A DNA stretch of 64,000 nucleotides from Thioalkalivibrio sp. ALJ3 (lineage in GTDB: Bacteria; Pseudomonadota; Gammaproteobacteria; Ectothiorhodospirales; Ectothiorhodospiraceae), in the NCBI RefSeq assembly GCF_000377205.1, contig NZ_KB897905.1, forward strand, positions 678,586-742,585, read 5' to 3'. Both the position numbers and the translations under genes were made by a program. Shown piece after piece: positions 46,495 to 56,154 of this stretch. Each line of letters starts with the position of its first letter. Position 1 is the first letter of the stretch. A model generated the notes under the pieces. That model worked only from the letters and a program-made list of their open reading frames with translations. It searched no databases and had not been told where the DNA came from.

Positions 46495-47895
46495 ATGATG
46501 GTGCGGTGGTCAATGGTCCTCTCGCTTGCGTTCTGGGTATGGGTGCTGGCGGGCGTGCTGCTGGTGACCACGGTACCGCTGAGCGCCGATGCGCCCCGTC
46601 CAGGCGGGGCCTCGGAGCCGCCCGCTGCTGCCACCCGTGTCCTGCATACCGATCCCGAGGGGTTGCGCCGCGCAGTGCGCCAATTGCGCCCGGGTGACCA
46701 CCTTCAGCTCGCCCCGGGTGAATACCCCGAGCCGTTGGTGCTGCGGGGCATTAGCGGGACGGCCGAGCGGCCGATCGTGATCACCGGCCCGGATTCCGGG
46801 GATCCGGCCATCCTCCGCGGCCGTTCGGGCAGCAATACCATTCGTCTGATCAATACCGCGCACCTTGTGATCCGGCACCTGACCCTGGAGGGAGGCGGGC
46901 ACAACATCGCCGGAGTCGTGGTCGAGCACGACAGTGAATACGCCCACGACATCACGCTGGAGCACCTGACCATCCGCGGCTATGACCGTTCGCAGGGCAA
47001 CAGTGGTATCACCACCCGCGCGCCTGCCTGGAACTGGACCATCCGTCACAATGACGTTCGCGATGTCGGCACCGGCATGTATCTCGGTCGTCCGGACGGG
47101 ACGGGGCCGTTTGTCGCGGGCCTGATCGAGCACAACTTCTTTGCCCGAACGCTCGGCTACAACGTGCAGATCAAGCACCAGCGTTCGCGAACTCCGCGCG
47201 CGGGGATGCCGACCGAGCCCCATGCCACCATCATCCGCCACAACGTGTTCAGCAAGGCGGAGCGCGCGAGCAGCGGCCATCGTGCGCGTCCCAACCTGCT
47301 GGTGGGGCATTTCCCGCCCGAGGGGCCGGGCCAGCACGACTGGTACTGGATCTACGGCAACCTCTTCTACCAGAACCCCCACCAGCGCCTCTTTCAGGGC
47401 GAAGGCCGCCTGGCCCTGTACAACAACCTGTTTTTCAACGACGCCGGTAGTGCCCTGATCGTGCAGCCACACAACCACATCCCGAAGGATGTCCTGATCG
47501 TCCACAACACCGTGGTGGCGCAGGGATTCGGGATACGGCTGATCCCGGGCGATCGGCGCTATGAACAGATCATTGCCGGCAATGCGGTCTTCGCGGACCC
47601 GGCGATTGATGCCGCCCGCACGGCGCATACGGAAATCAACCACGAGGCCGGCTTCGAACGGGCTTCGGCCTACCTGGCGCAGCCGCACGCGGCGCTCGCG
47701 GAACTCGACCTGTTCCCGCTTGAGGGGGTGCTGGGGTACAAGGGCCTTCCCGAGTTCCAAAGTCCGGTTCCTCCCGGTCTGGATCGCGATTACAACGGCC
47801 GCGATCGCGCCTCCCCCCGCTACGGGGCCTATGCAGGCGATCGCGAGTCCAACCCGGGGCGGCGCGAAGGGATCGGCCCTGAGGCTCTCGATTGA
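46495..47895 (+). CDS. Exported right-handed parallel beta-helix protein
   Basis: 466 aa. N-terminal signal anchor (VLSLAFWVWVLAGVLLVTTV), then DPEGLRRAVRQLRPGDHLQL, the usual entry to alginate-lyase/chondroitinase-B-like beta-helices. Repeating PbH strands follow (HLVIRHLTLEGGGHNIAGVV, DITLEHLTIRGYD, NWTIRHNDVRDVG, VLIVHNTVVAQG). Many such proteins cleave or epimerise acidic polysaccharides. No catalytic residues can be assigned confidently. GAGGAG lies upstream of the ATG at 46495. Divergent from the VanZ-like gene and next to sugar-acid genes, so the secreted polymer is the likely substrate. Confidence 0.8.
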   Translation: MMVRWSMVLSLAFWVWVLAGVLLVTTVPLSADAPRPGGASEPPAAATRVLHTDPEGLRRAVRQLRPGDHLQLAPGEYPEPLVLRGISGTAERPIVITGPDSGDPAILRGRSGSNTIRLINTAHLVIRHLTLEGGGHNIAGVVVEHDSEYAHDITLEHLTIRGYDRSQGNSGITTRAPAWNWTIRHNDVRDVGTGMYLGRPDGTGPFVAGLIEHNFFARTLGYNVQIKHQRSRTPRAGMPTEPHATIIRHNVFSKAERASSGHRARPNLLVGHFPPEGPGQHDWYWIYGNLFYQNPHQRLFQGEGRLALYNNLFFNDAGSALIVQPHNHIPKDVLIVHNTVVAQGFGIRLIPGDRRYEQIIAGNAVFADPAIDAARTAHTEINHEAGFERASAYLAQPHAALAELDLFPLEGVLGYKGLPEFQSPVPPGLDRDYNGRDRASPRYGAYAGDRESNPGRREGIGPEALD

Positions 47896-47916
47896 AGCCC
47901 TGCCGCCTGGAGCTCG

Positions 47917-49206
47917 TCACAGGCGCAGGTCGGTGGCCTCCCGCGGGAAGGCCGATTTCACGTCGAACAGCACCGCTTGCGGGTGTGCGAGCGCACGGAT
48001 CGCTTCCACCCCCATGTCCAGGAACGCCTGATGTGGCACCGCCACGATGATGGCGTCGAACGAGTCCGCCTCGGGGGCCGAGGTGATCGGAGTGATGCCG
48101 TATTCGTGCTCGGCCTCCTCCGGGTCGACCCAGGGATCGAACACCACGACCTCGGTGTTGTATCCGTGCAGCGTATGGTAGATGTCCATCACGCGCGTAT
48201 TGCGCAGGTCCGGGCAGTTCTCCTTGAAGGTCAGGCCCATCAACAGGATGCGCGCCCCCACCGGATTGATCCCCTTGCGCACCAGCGCACGGATGGTCGC
48301 GTCCGCGATGTGGGCCCCCATCGCGTCGTTCACGCGGCGCCCGGCCAGAATCATCTCCGGGTGGTGTCCGACGGCCTGGGCCTTGTGCGTCAGGTAGTAC
48401 GGGTCCACCCCGATGCAGTGCCCGCCGACTAGCCCGGGCCGGAACGGCAGGAAATTCCACTTGGTCCCGGCGGCCTGCAGGACCGCCTCGGTGTCGAGTC
48501 CCAGGCGCTCGAACAGCAGCGCCAGCTCGTTGATCAGGGCGATGTTCACGTCACGCTGGGTGTTTTCGATCACCTTGGCCGCCTCGGCGACACGGATGCT
48601 CTCGGCCTTGTGCGTACCGGCCGTGATGACGCGCGCATACAGGGCATCGACGAAGTCCGCCACCTCCGGCAGCGACCCCGAGGTGACCTTCTTGATGGAG
48701 GTGACCCGGTGCGTCTTGTCCCCGGGGTTGATCCGTTCGGGACTGTAGCCGGTGAAGAAGTCCTCGTTGTGGGTCAGCCCGGATTCCTGTTCCAGGATCG
48801 GGACGCAGTCTTCTTCCGTTGCCCCCGGATAGACCGTTGACTCGTAGATCACCACGTCGCCGCGCTTGAGCACCTGTCCCACGGTATGGGTGGCCCCGAG
48901 CAGGGGGCGCAGGTCGGGTCGCCGGTGGGCGTCGATTGGTGTCGGTACCGTCACCACATAGACATTGCACGGGCGCAGTGCCTCGAGCTCCGTGGTGTAG
49001 TCCAGGTGCGACGCGGCGGCGAGATCTTCCGGTTCGACCTCGCGGGTGCGGTCGATACCGTTTTTCAGTTCCTGGATGCGGTTGGGCTGGATATCGAATC
49101 CCAGGGTAGGCCAGACCCGGCCGAACTCGACCGCCAGGGGCAGGCCGACATAGCCCAGTCCGATAACCCCGAGGCGAATCTCTTCCGATGAGGGGAGTGC
49201 ATGCAT
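47917..49206 (-). CDS. tviB: UDP-GlcNAc/GalNAc 6-dehydrogenase (TviB/WbpO type)
   Basis: NAD-dependent nucleotide-sugar dehydrogenase making a uronic acid, UDP-GlcNAcA or UDP-GalNAcA. 429 aa. Rossmann motif [49 protein letters not shown], the catalytic-Cys loop [15 protein letters not shown], and the C-terminal UDP-binding [16 protein letters not shown]. These match TviB/VipA/WbpO more closely than Ugd or WecC. Divergent from wecB across a 500-bp gap holding repeat copy 4. Acidic amino-sugar polysaccharide implied. Confidence 0.9.
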   Translation of the reverse strand: MHALPSSEEIRLGVIGLGYVGLPLAVEFGRVWPTLGFDIQPNRIQELKNGIDRTREVEPEDLAAASHLDYTTELEALRPCNVYVVTVPTPIDAHRRPDLRPLLGATHTVGQVLKRGDVVIYESTVYPGATEEDCVPILEQESGLTHNEDFFTGYSPERINPGDKTHRVTSIKKVTSGSLPEVADFVDALYARVITAGTHKAESIRVAEAAKVIENTQRDVNIALINELALLFERLGLDTEAVLQAAGTKWNFLPFRPGLVGGHCIGVDPYYLTHKAQAVGHHPEMILAGRRVNDAMGAHIADATIRALVRKGINPVGARILLMGLTFKENCPDLRNTRVMDIYHTLHGYNTEVVVFDPWVDPEEAEHEYGITPITSAPEADSFDAIIVAVPHQAFLDMGVEAIRALAHPQAVLFDVKSAFPREATDLRL

Positions 49207-49428
49207 GAGTGAAGGCTCTTCCGTGCAGCGGGTTGAGTAACGGGCGTCTTGCCGGGTCGGTTTCCTTTACACCCGGGCAGCCAGCGTAGTGCGAGCTTAG
49301 GCACAACATGGATGGCGGGACAATGATGAAAAATCTGGACAAATTTCGTCCTTTCGTCCTATGCCCATTTCCCTCAATTCGAACTACATTGAGCGCTAAT
49401 GCCCCAGCCAAACCGGCGTTTCGGGGCT

Positions 49429-49695
49429 TTAAGGAAACACTAATCAATGTACACACTCGCGTTGGTACCCCAGGTTTTCGGAGGCAAGGCGCGTCGTGCA
49501 GCGGGTAGTGGTTCTACCCACAAGCGGCGCAACGCAGGATCGGGGAACCTGGGGTACCAACCCCAAGGGGCTCGGCCGCTTTTGCGTGGGAACGGCGTTG
49601 CGGCTCCCTTGTGCAGAATGACTGCACGGCAGTCGCCGCGCCTTGTTCGCACGCAAAAGCGACTCGAGCGCGTACATTGATTAGTGTTTCCTTAA
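49429..49695 (+). repeat. Nested-palindrome repeat, full copy 4 (short form, 267 bp)
   Basis: Terminal arms ttaaggaaacactaatcaat and a perfect complement ending gtttccttaa. Inner arms ggtaccccaggtt (49464-49476) and aacctggggtacc (49546-49558) in the same inner orientation as copies 1 and 2. Lacks the 15-bp segments of copy 1 and six bases of the right subterminal region. Ends 11 bp before the wecB ATG. The rest of the tviB-wecB gap (49207-49428) shows no gene or clear promoter. Confidence 0.9.
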
Positions 49696-49706
49696 CGGGA
49701 TCTCTT

Positions 49707-50849
49707 ATGCCAACCGATTCGCAATGCGACATCCTGTGCGTCGTCGGGGCGCGCCCCAACTTCATGAAGATCGGCCCGGTGATGCGGGCCCTGCAGCAGG
49801 CCGGGATACCGGCGCAACTCGTGCACACGGGGCAGCACTACGACCCGGCGATGAACGAGCGGTTTTTCACCGATCTGCAGATTCCCCGACCGGATATCAA
49901 TCTCGAGGTGGGCTCCTGTTCGCATGCCGTGCAAACGGCCGAGGTGATGATGCGTTTCGAGGGCGTGCTGGACCGCGTGCAGCCCCGGGCCATCCTTGTG
50001 GTGGGCGATGTGAATTCCACGATCGCCTGTGCCCTGGTGGCGGCCAAGAAGGGGGTCGGGGTGATCCATGTGGAGGCGGGGTTGCGCAGCTTCGATCGCA
50101 GCATGCCGGAGGAGGTGAACCGGGTGCTCACCGACCAGATCTCCGATCTGCTGTTCATCACCGAGCGCCATGCCCGCGACAACCTGGTACGCGAGGGCAT
50201 CGACCCCGGCCGGGTCCACTTTGTCGGCAACGTGATGATCGATACCCAGCTCTACAACCTGGAGCGTGCCGTGCCGTGGCAGGAGACGCTGCGGTCGGCC
50301 GAGGTGGAGACCGATGCGTTCTCCGACGACCGGGCTTACGGGGTGCTGACCCTGCATCGCCCCTCCAATGTCGACCATGCGCCGGTGATGAAGCGTCTGG
50401 TCGACAGCCTGGTGGCCATCGCCCGGGAGCTTCCCCTGGTTTTCCCGTTACACCCTCGAACCCAGGCCCGTTTGCAGGGCTTCGGACTGGAGTCTGCCCT
50501 GCGCGAGGCGCCGATCGCCGTGCTGCCGCCGGCCGGCTATCTGGAGATGCTGGGGTTGATGAAAGATGCCCGAGTCGTGCTCACCGATTCCGGGGGTATG
50601 CAGGAGGAAACCACCGCCCTCGGGGTGCCCTGCATCACCCTGCGCGAGAACACCGAACGGCCAATCACGATCGATGAAGGTACCAATATTTTAGTAGGCA
50701 ATGATCCGCAACGACTGATGGAGTCTTTCCGCGAGGTCATGGACCATGGGGGCAAACAGGGGCGCATCCCGGAGTATTGGGACGGCAATGCCGCAGAACG
50801 CATCGTGGCCGTCGTGGCTGACTGGCTGAATCACGCAAGAAAATCCTGA
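49707..50849 (+). CDS. wecB: UDP-GlcNAc 2-epimerase (non-hydrolysing)
   Basis: Interconverts UDP-GlcNAc and UDP-ManNAc. 380 aa. GT-B-fold family marks: CVVGARPNFMKIGPV, VHTGQHYD, VEAGLRSFDRSMPEEVNR, LTLHRPSNVD and VLTDSGGMQEETTALGVPC. The frame extends upstream into the repeat, but the ATG at 49707 gives the family N-terminus. CGGGA is the only ribosome-site-like sequence, between repeat end and ATG. Opens the plus-strand run to 56135. Confidence 0.94.
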   Translation: MPTDSQCDILCVVGARPNFMKIGPVMRALQQAGIPAQLVHTGQHYDPAMNERFFTDLQIPRPDINLEVGSCSHAVQTAEVMMRFEGVLDRVQPRAILVVGDVNSTIACALVAAKKGVGVIHVEAGLRSFDRSMPEEVNRVLTDQISDLLFITERHARDNLVREGIDPGRVHFVGNVMIDTQLYNLERAVPWQETLRSAEVETDAFSDDRAYGVLTLHRPSNVDHAPVMKRLVDSLVAIARELPLVFPLHPRTQARLQGFGLESALREAPIAVLPPAGYLEMLGLMKDARVVLTDSGGMQEETTALGVPCITLRENTERPITIDEGTNILVGNDPQRLMESFREVMDHGGKQGRIPEYWDGNAAERIVAVVADWLNHARKS

Positions 50850-50907
50850 CCGGTACGTTCGCGCCCTCCGACCGACGCCCCCAGAGGGTTCAGGAGATCG
50901 TGAGCGC

Positions 50908-51855
50908 ATGCTGCGAGTACCGTTGTCCATGCTGTCGCCGCAAGGCTGGCGCGCACGCCTGACGATCCTCGCCTATCATCGCGTGCTGGCGGACCCCGAC
51001 CCGCTACGACCGGAAGACCCGGTGGCCGAGACCTTTCGCTGGCAGATGCGCCTGCTGGCGAGGGAGATGAACCCGCTGCCGCTGGACGAGGCCATCGAGC
51101 GTCTGCAGGAAGGCCGGCTCCCGGCTCGGGCCGTTGCGGTTACTTTCGACGACGGTTATGCCGACAACGCGGAGATCGCGCTGCCGATCCTGCGCGAGGA
51201 GGGGGTGCCGGCGACGGTCTTTATCGCCACCGGCTATCTGAATGGCGGCTGCATGTTCAACGACATGCTGATCGAAACGGTTCGCCAGATACCCTCCATG
51301 GCAGTGGACCTGACCCCGGAGGGGCTGGGCACGCGTTCACTGGAATCCGTGGCGCAGCGCCGCGCCACGATCCACGCCCTGATCGGGGCCCTCAAGTATC
51401 GGCCGTTGGCCGAACGCAGCCGCCGCGCCGAGGCGTTGGGTGCCCGTTTCGGTATAACGCCCCCCAGCGACCTGATGATGACCGATGCCCAGGTTCGTGA
51501 GCTTGCCGATGCCGGCATGGGGATCGGCGGGCACACCGTCCTGCACCCGATTCTGGCCGAGACCGATGCCGAGACCGCAAGGCAGGAGATTGCGGAGGGC
51601 AAGGCCGAACTCGAGGCCCTGGTGGGACGTCCCGTACGGTTGTTTGCCTACCCTAACGGGCGCCCCGGAAAGGACTATGCGCCGGAGCATGTCGAGATGG
51701 TGCGTGCCAGTGGGTTCGACGCCGCCGTATCCACCATGGCCGGTGCTGCCGGCCGCGACACGGATCCGCTGCAGCTCCCGCGCTTTACCCCCTGGGACCG
51801 AACGCCTCTGCGCTTTGGCCTGCGGCTGGCGCGCAATCTGGCCTCTGCCCACTGA
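50908..51855 (+). CDS. Polysaccharide deacetylase
   Basis: NodB-homology (CE4) domain, 315 aa. Catalytic/metal motif VTFDDGYADN and the second motif GGHTVLHP (HxxxH as in SHTxxHP), then RLFAYPNGRPGKDY. No signal peptide, so it acts in the cytoplasm or is unusual in export. Family members remove N-acetyl groups from amino-sugar polymers or glycans. Together with wecB this suggests amino-sugar tailoring. Confidence 0.87.
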   Translation: MLRVPLSMLSPQGWRARLTILAYHRVLADPDPLRPEDPVAETFRWQMRLLAREMNPLPLDEAIERLQEGRLPARAVAVTFDDGYADNAEIALPILREEGVPATVFIATGYLNGGCMFNDMLIETVRQIPSMAVDLTPEGLGTRSLESVAQRRATIHALIGALKYRPLAERSRRAEALGARFGITPPSDLMMTDAQVRELADAGMGIGGHTVLHPILAETDAETARQEIAEGKAELEALVGRPVRLFAYPNGRPGKDYAPEHVEMVRASGFDAAVSTMAGAAGRDTDPLQLPRFTPWDRTPLRFGLRLARNLASAH

Positions 51856-51868
51856 AGGTGCGAACACG

Positions 51869-52864
51869 ATGACGACCCGCGTCCATTTGACCGTTGATAC
51901 CGAGTTCAGCATCGCGGGGGCCTTTCGCGAGCCGCAAACCCACCGGCCGGTCGGGCCGCCGTCGGTTTACTGCCATCGTGACGGGCGTTCGGAAGGTCTT
52001 GGCTATCTGCTGGACACCCTCGACCGGTATGCGGTTCGCGCCACCTTCTTTGTCGAGACACTGAACACGACGTACTTCGGCGACGAGCCCATGGGTGAGA
52101 TCGCCCACGAGATCGCCGGCCGCGGGCACGATGTCCAGCTCCATCTGCACCCCTGCTGGACGTACTTCGGGCATCCGGACTGGGCCCAGCGGCTGCAAAG
52201 CGACCCGCCAAATGACAATGTCACCCGGCGCAGTGTCGAGGAACTGGCCGACCTGATCGAACAGGGAAGGGCGACGTTCCGCCGCTGGGGGCTGGATGCC
52301 CCAAGTGTGCTGCGTACCGGCGGGCTCAAGGTCGACCTGAAGGTCTACGCCGCCATGCGCCAGGCCGGGCTCCCCCGGGCCTCCAATATCGGGCTCGCGA
52401 TCTATCCGCCGGCCGAGCCGGAGCTGCAGTTGCGGGGCGGCTGCCATGTGATCGACGGGGTGCTCGAGTTCCCGGTGACCACCTACACCGATTTCCAGTG
52501 GGGGCCGCGGGCCCATCTGAAGTCGCTCACTATTACCGGCACCTCCTGGCCGGAGATGCGCAGGTTGCTGTTCCAGGCCCGACGCCAGGGTCTTAGCGAC
52601 GTGGTCGTGCTCACCCACCCGTTCGAGTTTGTGCGCTATCGGGACGACCAGCCGACACCCGGCATCAATCCGCTGACTCGCCGCCGCCTGGAACGACTGT
52701 GCCGCTTCCTGAAGACGGAACCGGGGTTCAGTCCTGCCTGTATGGCCGATGTGCTGGCCACGCCGGCGCCTCGGGAGGCGACCCCCATGCTCACCGTTCC
52801 CGCAGCCCAGGCAGCACTGCGTGCCCTGGAGAACTGGACCAGTCAGCGGGTGTTCTGGGGATGA
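51869..52864 (+). CDS. Polysaccharide deacetylase-like protein (WalW type)
   Basis: 331 aa. Begins VHLTVDTEFSIAGAFREP, with TDTE-like metal Asp (VDTE), YAVRATFFVE, and GHDVQLHLHPCW as the His motif. VLRTGGLKVDLKVYAAMRQAG and ITGTSWPEMRRLLFQARRQG follow. These differ from the CE4 protein upstream and fit the divergent group often seen in exopolysaccharide loci. ATG at 51869 is 13 bp after the preceding stop; the stop overlaps the next ATG (ATGA). Confidence 0.8.
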   Translation: MTTRVHLTVDTEFSIAGAFREPQTHRPVGPPSVYCHRDGRSEGLGYLLDTLDRYAVRATFFVETLNTTYFGDEPMGEIAHEIAGRGHDVQLHLHPCWTYFGHPDWAQRLQSDPPNDNVTRRSVEELADLIEQGRATFRRWGLDAPSVLRTGGLKVDLKVYAAMRQAGLPRASNIGLAIYPPAEPELQLRGGCHVIDGVLEFPVTTYTDFQWGPRAHLKSLTITGTSWPEMRRLLFQARRQGLSDVVVLTHPFEFVRYRDDQPTPGINPLTRRRLERLCRFLKTEPGFSPACMADVLATPAPREATPMLTVPAAQAALRALENWTSQRVFWG

Positions 52865-53859
52865 AAGCCGACCACCCAATGGCCGGACATTCTGTGGCCC
52901 GCTATCCGATCGAGCGGGTCCGTCTCGCCCTGCGCATCGGCGAGATCACGCTGGGCGACGTCTCGCTGCGAATGTCGGTCGACAGCCGTCATTTCCTGCA
53001 GCGCCCGGCGGCCCAGGGCCCGTACGCCGGGGATGCGGTTGCCGATGGCCACCTGGCCCGCTCGCAGCCCGTCGAGGCGCCCTTGCCACGGCTGTCATGG
53101 GTGGAGGGCTATCTGCGCTACGTCCCCAGCCAGTACATGCGCCACTACATCGATCTGGACATGGGCTGGGAGGCGTATCAGGCGAAGTTCTCCTCCAAGT
53201 CCCGCCAGACGCTGCGGCGCAAGGTGCGCAAATTCGCCGATGCTTCCGGGGGCACGATCGACTGGCGCACCTATCGCACGCCGGAGGAGATCGAGACCTT
53301 CCGCAGCCTGGCGCGCGAGGTCTCGCGACTGACCTACCAAGAGCGCCTGCTGAACGCCGGCCTCCCGGACGATGACGCGTTCGCCGAGCGTGCCGCGCGG
53401 CTGGCTGCCGCCGACCAGGTGCGGGCCTACCTCCTGTTCCTGGACGGCGAGCCGGTGGCCTATCTCTATTGCCCGGCCCGGGACTCGGCCCTGCTCTATG
53501 CCTACCTGGGCTACCACCCGAAGGTGGCCGCCCTGTCGCCGGGCACGGTACTGCAATGGCTGGTGCTGGAATCCCTGTTCCACGAGGGCCGGTTTCGCTT
53601 TTTCGATTTCGCCCCGGGCGACAGTCCGCACAAGGCCCTTTTTGGTTCGGGCCACCAGCTCTGTTCGGATATCTATTACCTGCGGCGCCGCCCGCGCCCG
53701 CTCGCCCTGGGTCTTGCCCATGCCGCCACGACGCTGGGCTCGGACGCCGTCTCCGCGGCCCTGTCCCGGCTCGGGTTCAAGCAGTCGCTGAAGCGTTTCC
53801 TGCGCCGCGGCGGGACGGCCCGCCCCGCGGGTCACGAACGGGAGGTGATCAAGAAATGA
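52861..53859 (+). CDS. FemAB/BcsL-like GNAT acyltransferase
   Basis: 332 aa with a GNAT-type fold (PF13480-like). KFSSKSRQTLRRKVRKFADA is the typical basic helix and AYLLFLDGEPVAYLYCPA and YLGYHPKVAALSPGTVLQW the core strands. RFFDFAPGDSPHKALFGSG is the late conserved block. Members in polysaccharide loci are thought to acylate or aminoacylate sugars or glycan carriers. Starts on the preceding stop and ends on the next start (both ATGA), so tightly coupled. Its last codons are part of the duplicated segment at 53841 and 55001. Confidence 0.8.
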   Translation: MKADHPMAGHSVARYPIERVRLALRIGEITLGDVSLRMSVDSRHFLQRPAAQGPYAGDAVADGHLARSQPVEAPLPRLSWVEGYLRYVPSQYMRHYIDLDMGWEAYQAKFSSKSRQTLRRKVRKFADASGGTIDWRTYRTPEEIETFRSLAREVSRLTYQERLLNAGLPDDDAFAERAARLAAADQVRAYLLFLDGEPVAYLYCPARDSALLYAYLGYHPKVAALSPGTVLQWLVLESLFHEGRFRFFDFAPGDSPHKALFGSGHQLCSDIYYLRRRPRPLALGLAHAATTLGSDAVSAALSRLGFKQSLKRFLRRGGTARPAGHEREVIKK

Positions 53860-54974
53860 TCCTGAAGCGCCACCTTCGCAAGGCCTACACCTGTGCCAGG
53901 GGCTACTACCTGGCGGTATCGCAACCGACCCCGGACGCTCCGCGCGTCACAACCCGGCTGCATGGTGTTCTCAAGGCCCGGTTTCGGCATCGTATCGGGC
54001 CGCGTTATTACTCGCTCTTCCGCCTGGCAGCGGTCGAGTCCGCGCAGTGGGACGACTATGTGATCGACAACGAAGCCTACCGAGACCACTTTCGCGCGTG
54101 CAGCGCCGAACGGTACCGACGCATCCTCAACCACAAGAGCCTGTTTTTTGAACATTGCCAGCGCCATGGTCTGCCCACCCCGACGTTGCGGGCCATTATC
54201 CCGACGAGCGCGGCCACGTCGGCTGGGGATGGTCTCGATGTTTCCGGGCCGGTCACGCCAACCGTCCAGCACTGGCTGGAGTTCCTTGGCGATGGCACCG
54301 ATGACCTGTTCATCAAGACCGATGACGGGTCGTATGGCGACGGGGCGTTTTCTGCCACTCGGCGGGGCGATCGCTGGGAATACTGCGGCAGGACCACGAC
54401 GCTCAGCGACCTGTTCCATTTCGTCCGTGAGCGAGCCGACCAGAGCCGCAGGCCCTATATCGCCCAGTCGCGCATCCATGTCCATCACGGGCTCCGGCAC
54501 CTGATGTCGCCCACGGCCGTGGGCTGTGTGCGGATCGTGACCTACATGAAGGATGGCGAGGTCCATTTCTTTCGCGCCGAGATCAAGCTGACCGCGGGGG
54601 AGGGGGATATCGACAACTTCGTGCTGGGAACCACCGGCAATGTGGTTGCGGCGGTGGATATCGACAGTGGTCGGATGTCGGTTGGCTATGCCTCGCGCAG
54701 TCCTGCCTGGCCGGTCATACAACCGGTGACCGAGCATCCAGATACCGGCGAGCCTATCGAGGGCACTCCGGTGCCGCTGTGGGAAGAGGTCAAGGCGCTC
54801 GCGCTCCAGGCCCAGCGCAGCCTGCCCGAGGTCAGGACGGTTGGCTGGGACATCGCGATTACCCCGGACGGGCCCGTGATCCTGGAAGGCAACTCGACCT
54901 ACGGGCTGGATATCCTCCAGATCGCCCATCAGCGCGGGTTCAAGCGGGAAATGGAGCAGATCTTTCGTGGGTGA
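53856..54974 (+). CDS. Sugar-transfer-associated ATP-grasp protein, copy 1
   Basis: 372 aa, ATPgrasp_ST-like (PF14397). Lys-containing nucleotide segment DDLFIKTDDGSYGDGAFSAT, YIAQSRIHVHHGL, then SPTAVGCVRIVTYMKDG, and the C-terminal metal-binding VGWDIAITPDGPVILEGNST. ATP-grasp enzymes join a carboxylate to an amine or thiol via an acyl phosphate. In polysaccharide loci an amino-acid or peptide substituent on a sugar is a plausible product. GGAGGTGATC precedes the ATG. Close paralogue of the next gene. Confidence 0.82.
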   Translation: MILKRHLRKAYTCARGYYLAVSQPTPDAPRVTTRLHGVLKARFRHRIGPRYYSLFRLAAVESAQWDDYVIDNEAYRDHFRACSAERYRRILNHKSLFFEHCQRHGLPTPTLRAIIPTSAATSAGDGLDVSGPVTPTVQHWLEFLGDGTDDLFIKTDDGSYGDGAFSATRRGDRWEYCGRTTTLSDLFHFVRERADQSRRPYIAQSRIHVHHGLRHLMSPTAVGCVRIVTYMKDGEVHFFRAEIKLTAGEGDIDNFVLGTTGNVVAAVDIDSGRMSVGYASRSPAWPVIQPVTEHPDTGEPIEGTPVPLWEEVKALALQAQRSLPEVRTVGWDIAITPDGPVILEGNSTYGLDILQIAHQRGFKREMEQIFRG

Positions 54975-55013
54975 CATCCGCCCGCTCGATCAAGATCGAG
55001 AGGTGATCAAGAA

Positions 55014-56135
55014 ATGATCCTGAAGCGCCACTTACGCAAGGCCTACACCTGTGCCAGGGGCTACTACCTGGCGGTATCGCAGCCGACTCCCGATGCCCCG
55101 CGCGTCACGACTCGAATGCACGGCGTCCTCAAAGCCCGATTCCGGCATCGTATCGGACCGCGTCATTACTCGCTCTTCCGTCTGGCCACGGTGGACCCTT
55201 CGCACTGGCAGGACTATGTGATCGACGACAAGGAGTATGGCGATCACTTCCGTGCAATCAGTGCGGAGCGTCATCGAAGCACCGTGAGTCGAAAGAGCCT
55301 GTTTTTTGCTCACTGCGTGCGCCATGGGCTGCCAACCCCGCCGGTGCAGGCGATCATCCCCCCGGGCCATGAAACCCCTCCCGCGGAGGGCAGTCCCGAG
55401 GGGGCAGGGACGGTTGTCACAAGCGCCCGCCGCTGGCTGGAAGTGTTGCAGGCCGGTGAGGAGGACCTGTTCATCAAGCCCGATGACGGCGCGTATGGGG
55501 ATGGCGCCTTCTCCGCCACTCGACGGAATGATCGTTGGCATTACTGCGGTCGGCTCACGGCTCTGAGCGACCTGTTCTATTTCGTACGGGCGCGTGCCAG
55601 CCAGAGCCAGACCTGTTTCATCGCCCAGTCGCGCATCCAGCCCCACGACAAACTCAGCGGCTTGATGTCCCCCACGGCCGTGGGCTGTGTGCGGATCGTG
55701 ACCTACATGCGTGACGGGAAGGCCCGCCTGTTCTGTGCCGAGATCAAGCTGACCGCGGGTGAGGGAGACACCGACAATTTCGGGCTGGCGGCCAACGGAA
55801 ACATGGTTGCTGCCGTGGATATGGACAGCGGTCGGTTGTCTCTTGGATATACCTCGCGCAGTCCAGCGTGGCCGGTCATCCAGCCGGTGACCGAGCACCC
55901 GGATACCGGCGAGCCTATCGAGGGCACTCCGCTGCCGCTGTGGGAGGAGGTCAAGGCACTCGCGCTGCAGGCCCAGCGCAGCCTGCCCGAGGTCAAGACG
56001 ATCGGCTGGGACATCGCGATTACGCCCGAGGGCCCGTTAATCCTCGAGGGCAATACGACCTATGGGCTCGCCAGCCTCCAGATCGCGCATCAGCGCGGGT
56101 TCAGGCGCGAGATGGAGCAGATCTTTCGCGGGTAG
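55014..56135 (+). CDS. Sugar-transfer-associated ATP-grasp protein, copy 2
   Basis: 373 aa, tandem paralogue of the preceding gene. The start context is identical (aggtgatcaagaaatgatcc), and the N-terminal 35 and C-terminal 100 residues are nearly the same. Residues about 60-150 differ strongly. ATP-site marks: EEDLFIKPDDGAYGDGAFSA, SPTAVGCVRIVTYMRDG and IGWDIAITPEGPLILEGNTT. The diverged part likely sets substrate specificity (inference). Converges with the minus-strand ATP-grasp gene 19 bp away. Confidence 0.82.
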   Translation: MILKRHLRKAYTCARGYYLAVSQPTPDAPRVTTRMHGVLKARFRHRIGPRHYSLFRLATVDPSHWQDYVIDDKEYGDHFRAISAERHRSTVSRKSLFFAHCVRHGLPTPPVQAIIPPGHETPPAEGSPEGAGTVVTSARRWLEVLQAGEEDLFIKPDDGAYGDGAFSATRRNDRWHYCGRLTALSDLFYFVRARASQSQTCFIAQSRIQPHDKLSGLMSPTAVGCVRIVTYMRDGKARLFCAEIKLTAGEGDTDNFGLAANGNMVAAVDMDSGRLSLGYTSRSPAWPVIQPVTEHPDTGEPIEGTPLPLWEEVKALALQAQRSLPEVKTIGWDIAITPEGPLILEGNTTYGLASLQIAHQRGFRREMEQIFRG

Positions 56136-56154
56136 TTGCCCGTTCCGTGTTTTG

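Noticed and set aside
53469-54974. 501-codon reading of ATP-grasp copy 1
   Set aside because: The extra N-terminus overlaps the FemAB-like gene out of frame; the ATG at 53856 has GGAGGTGATC and matches the paralogue's start.
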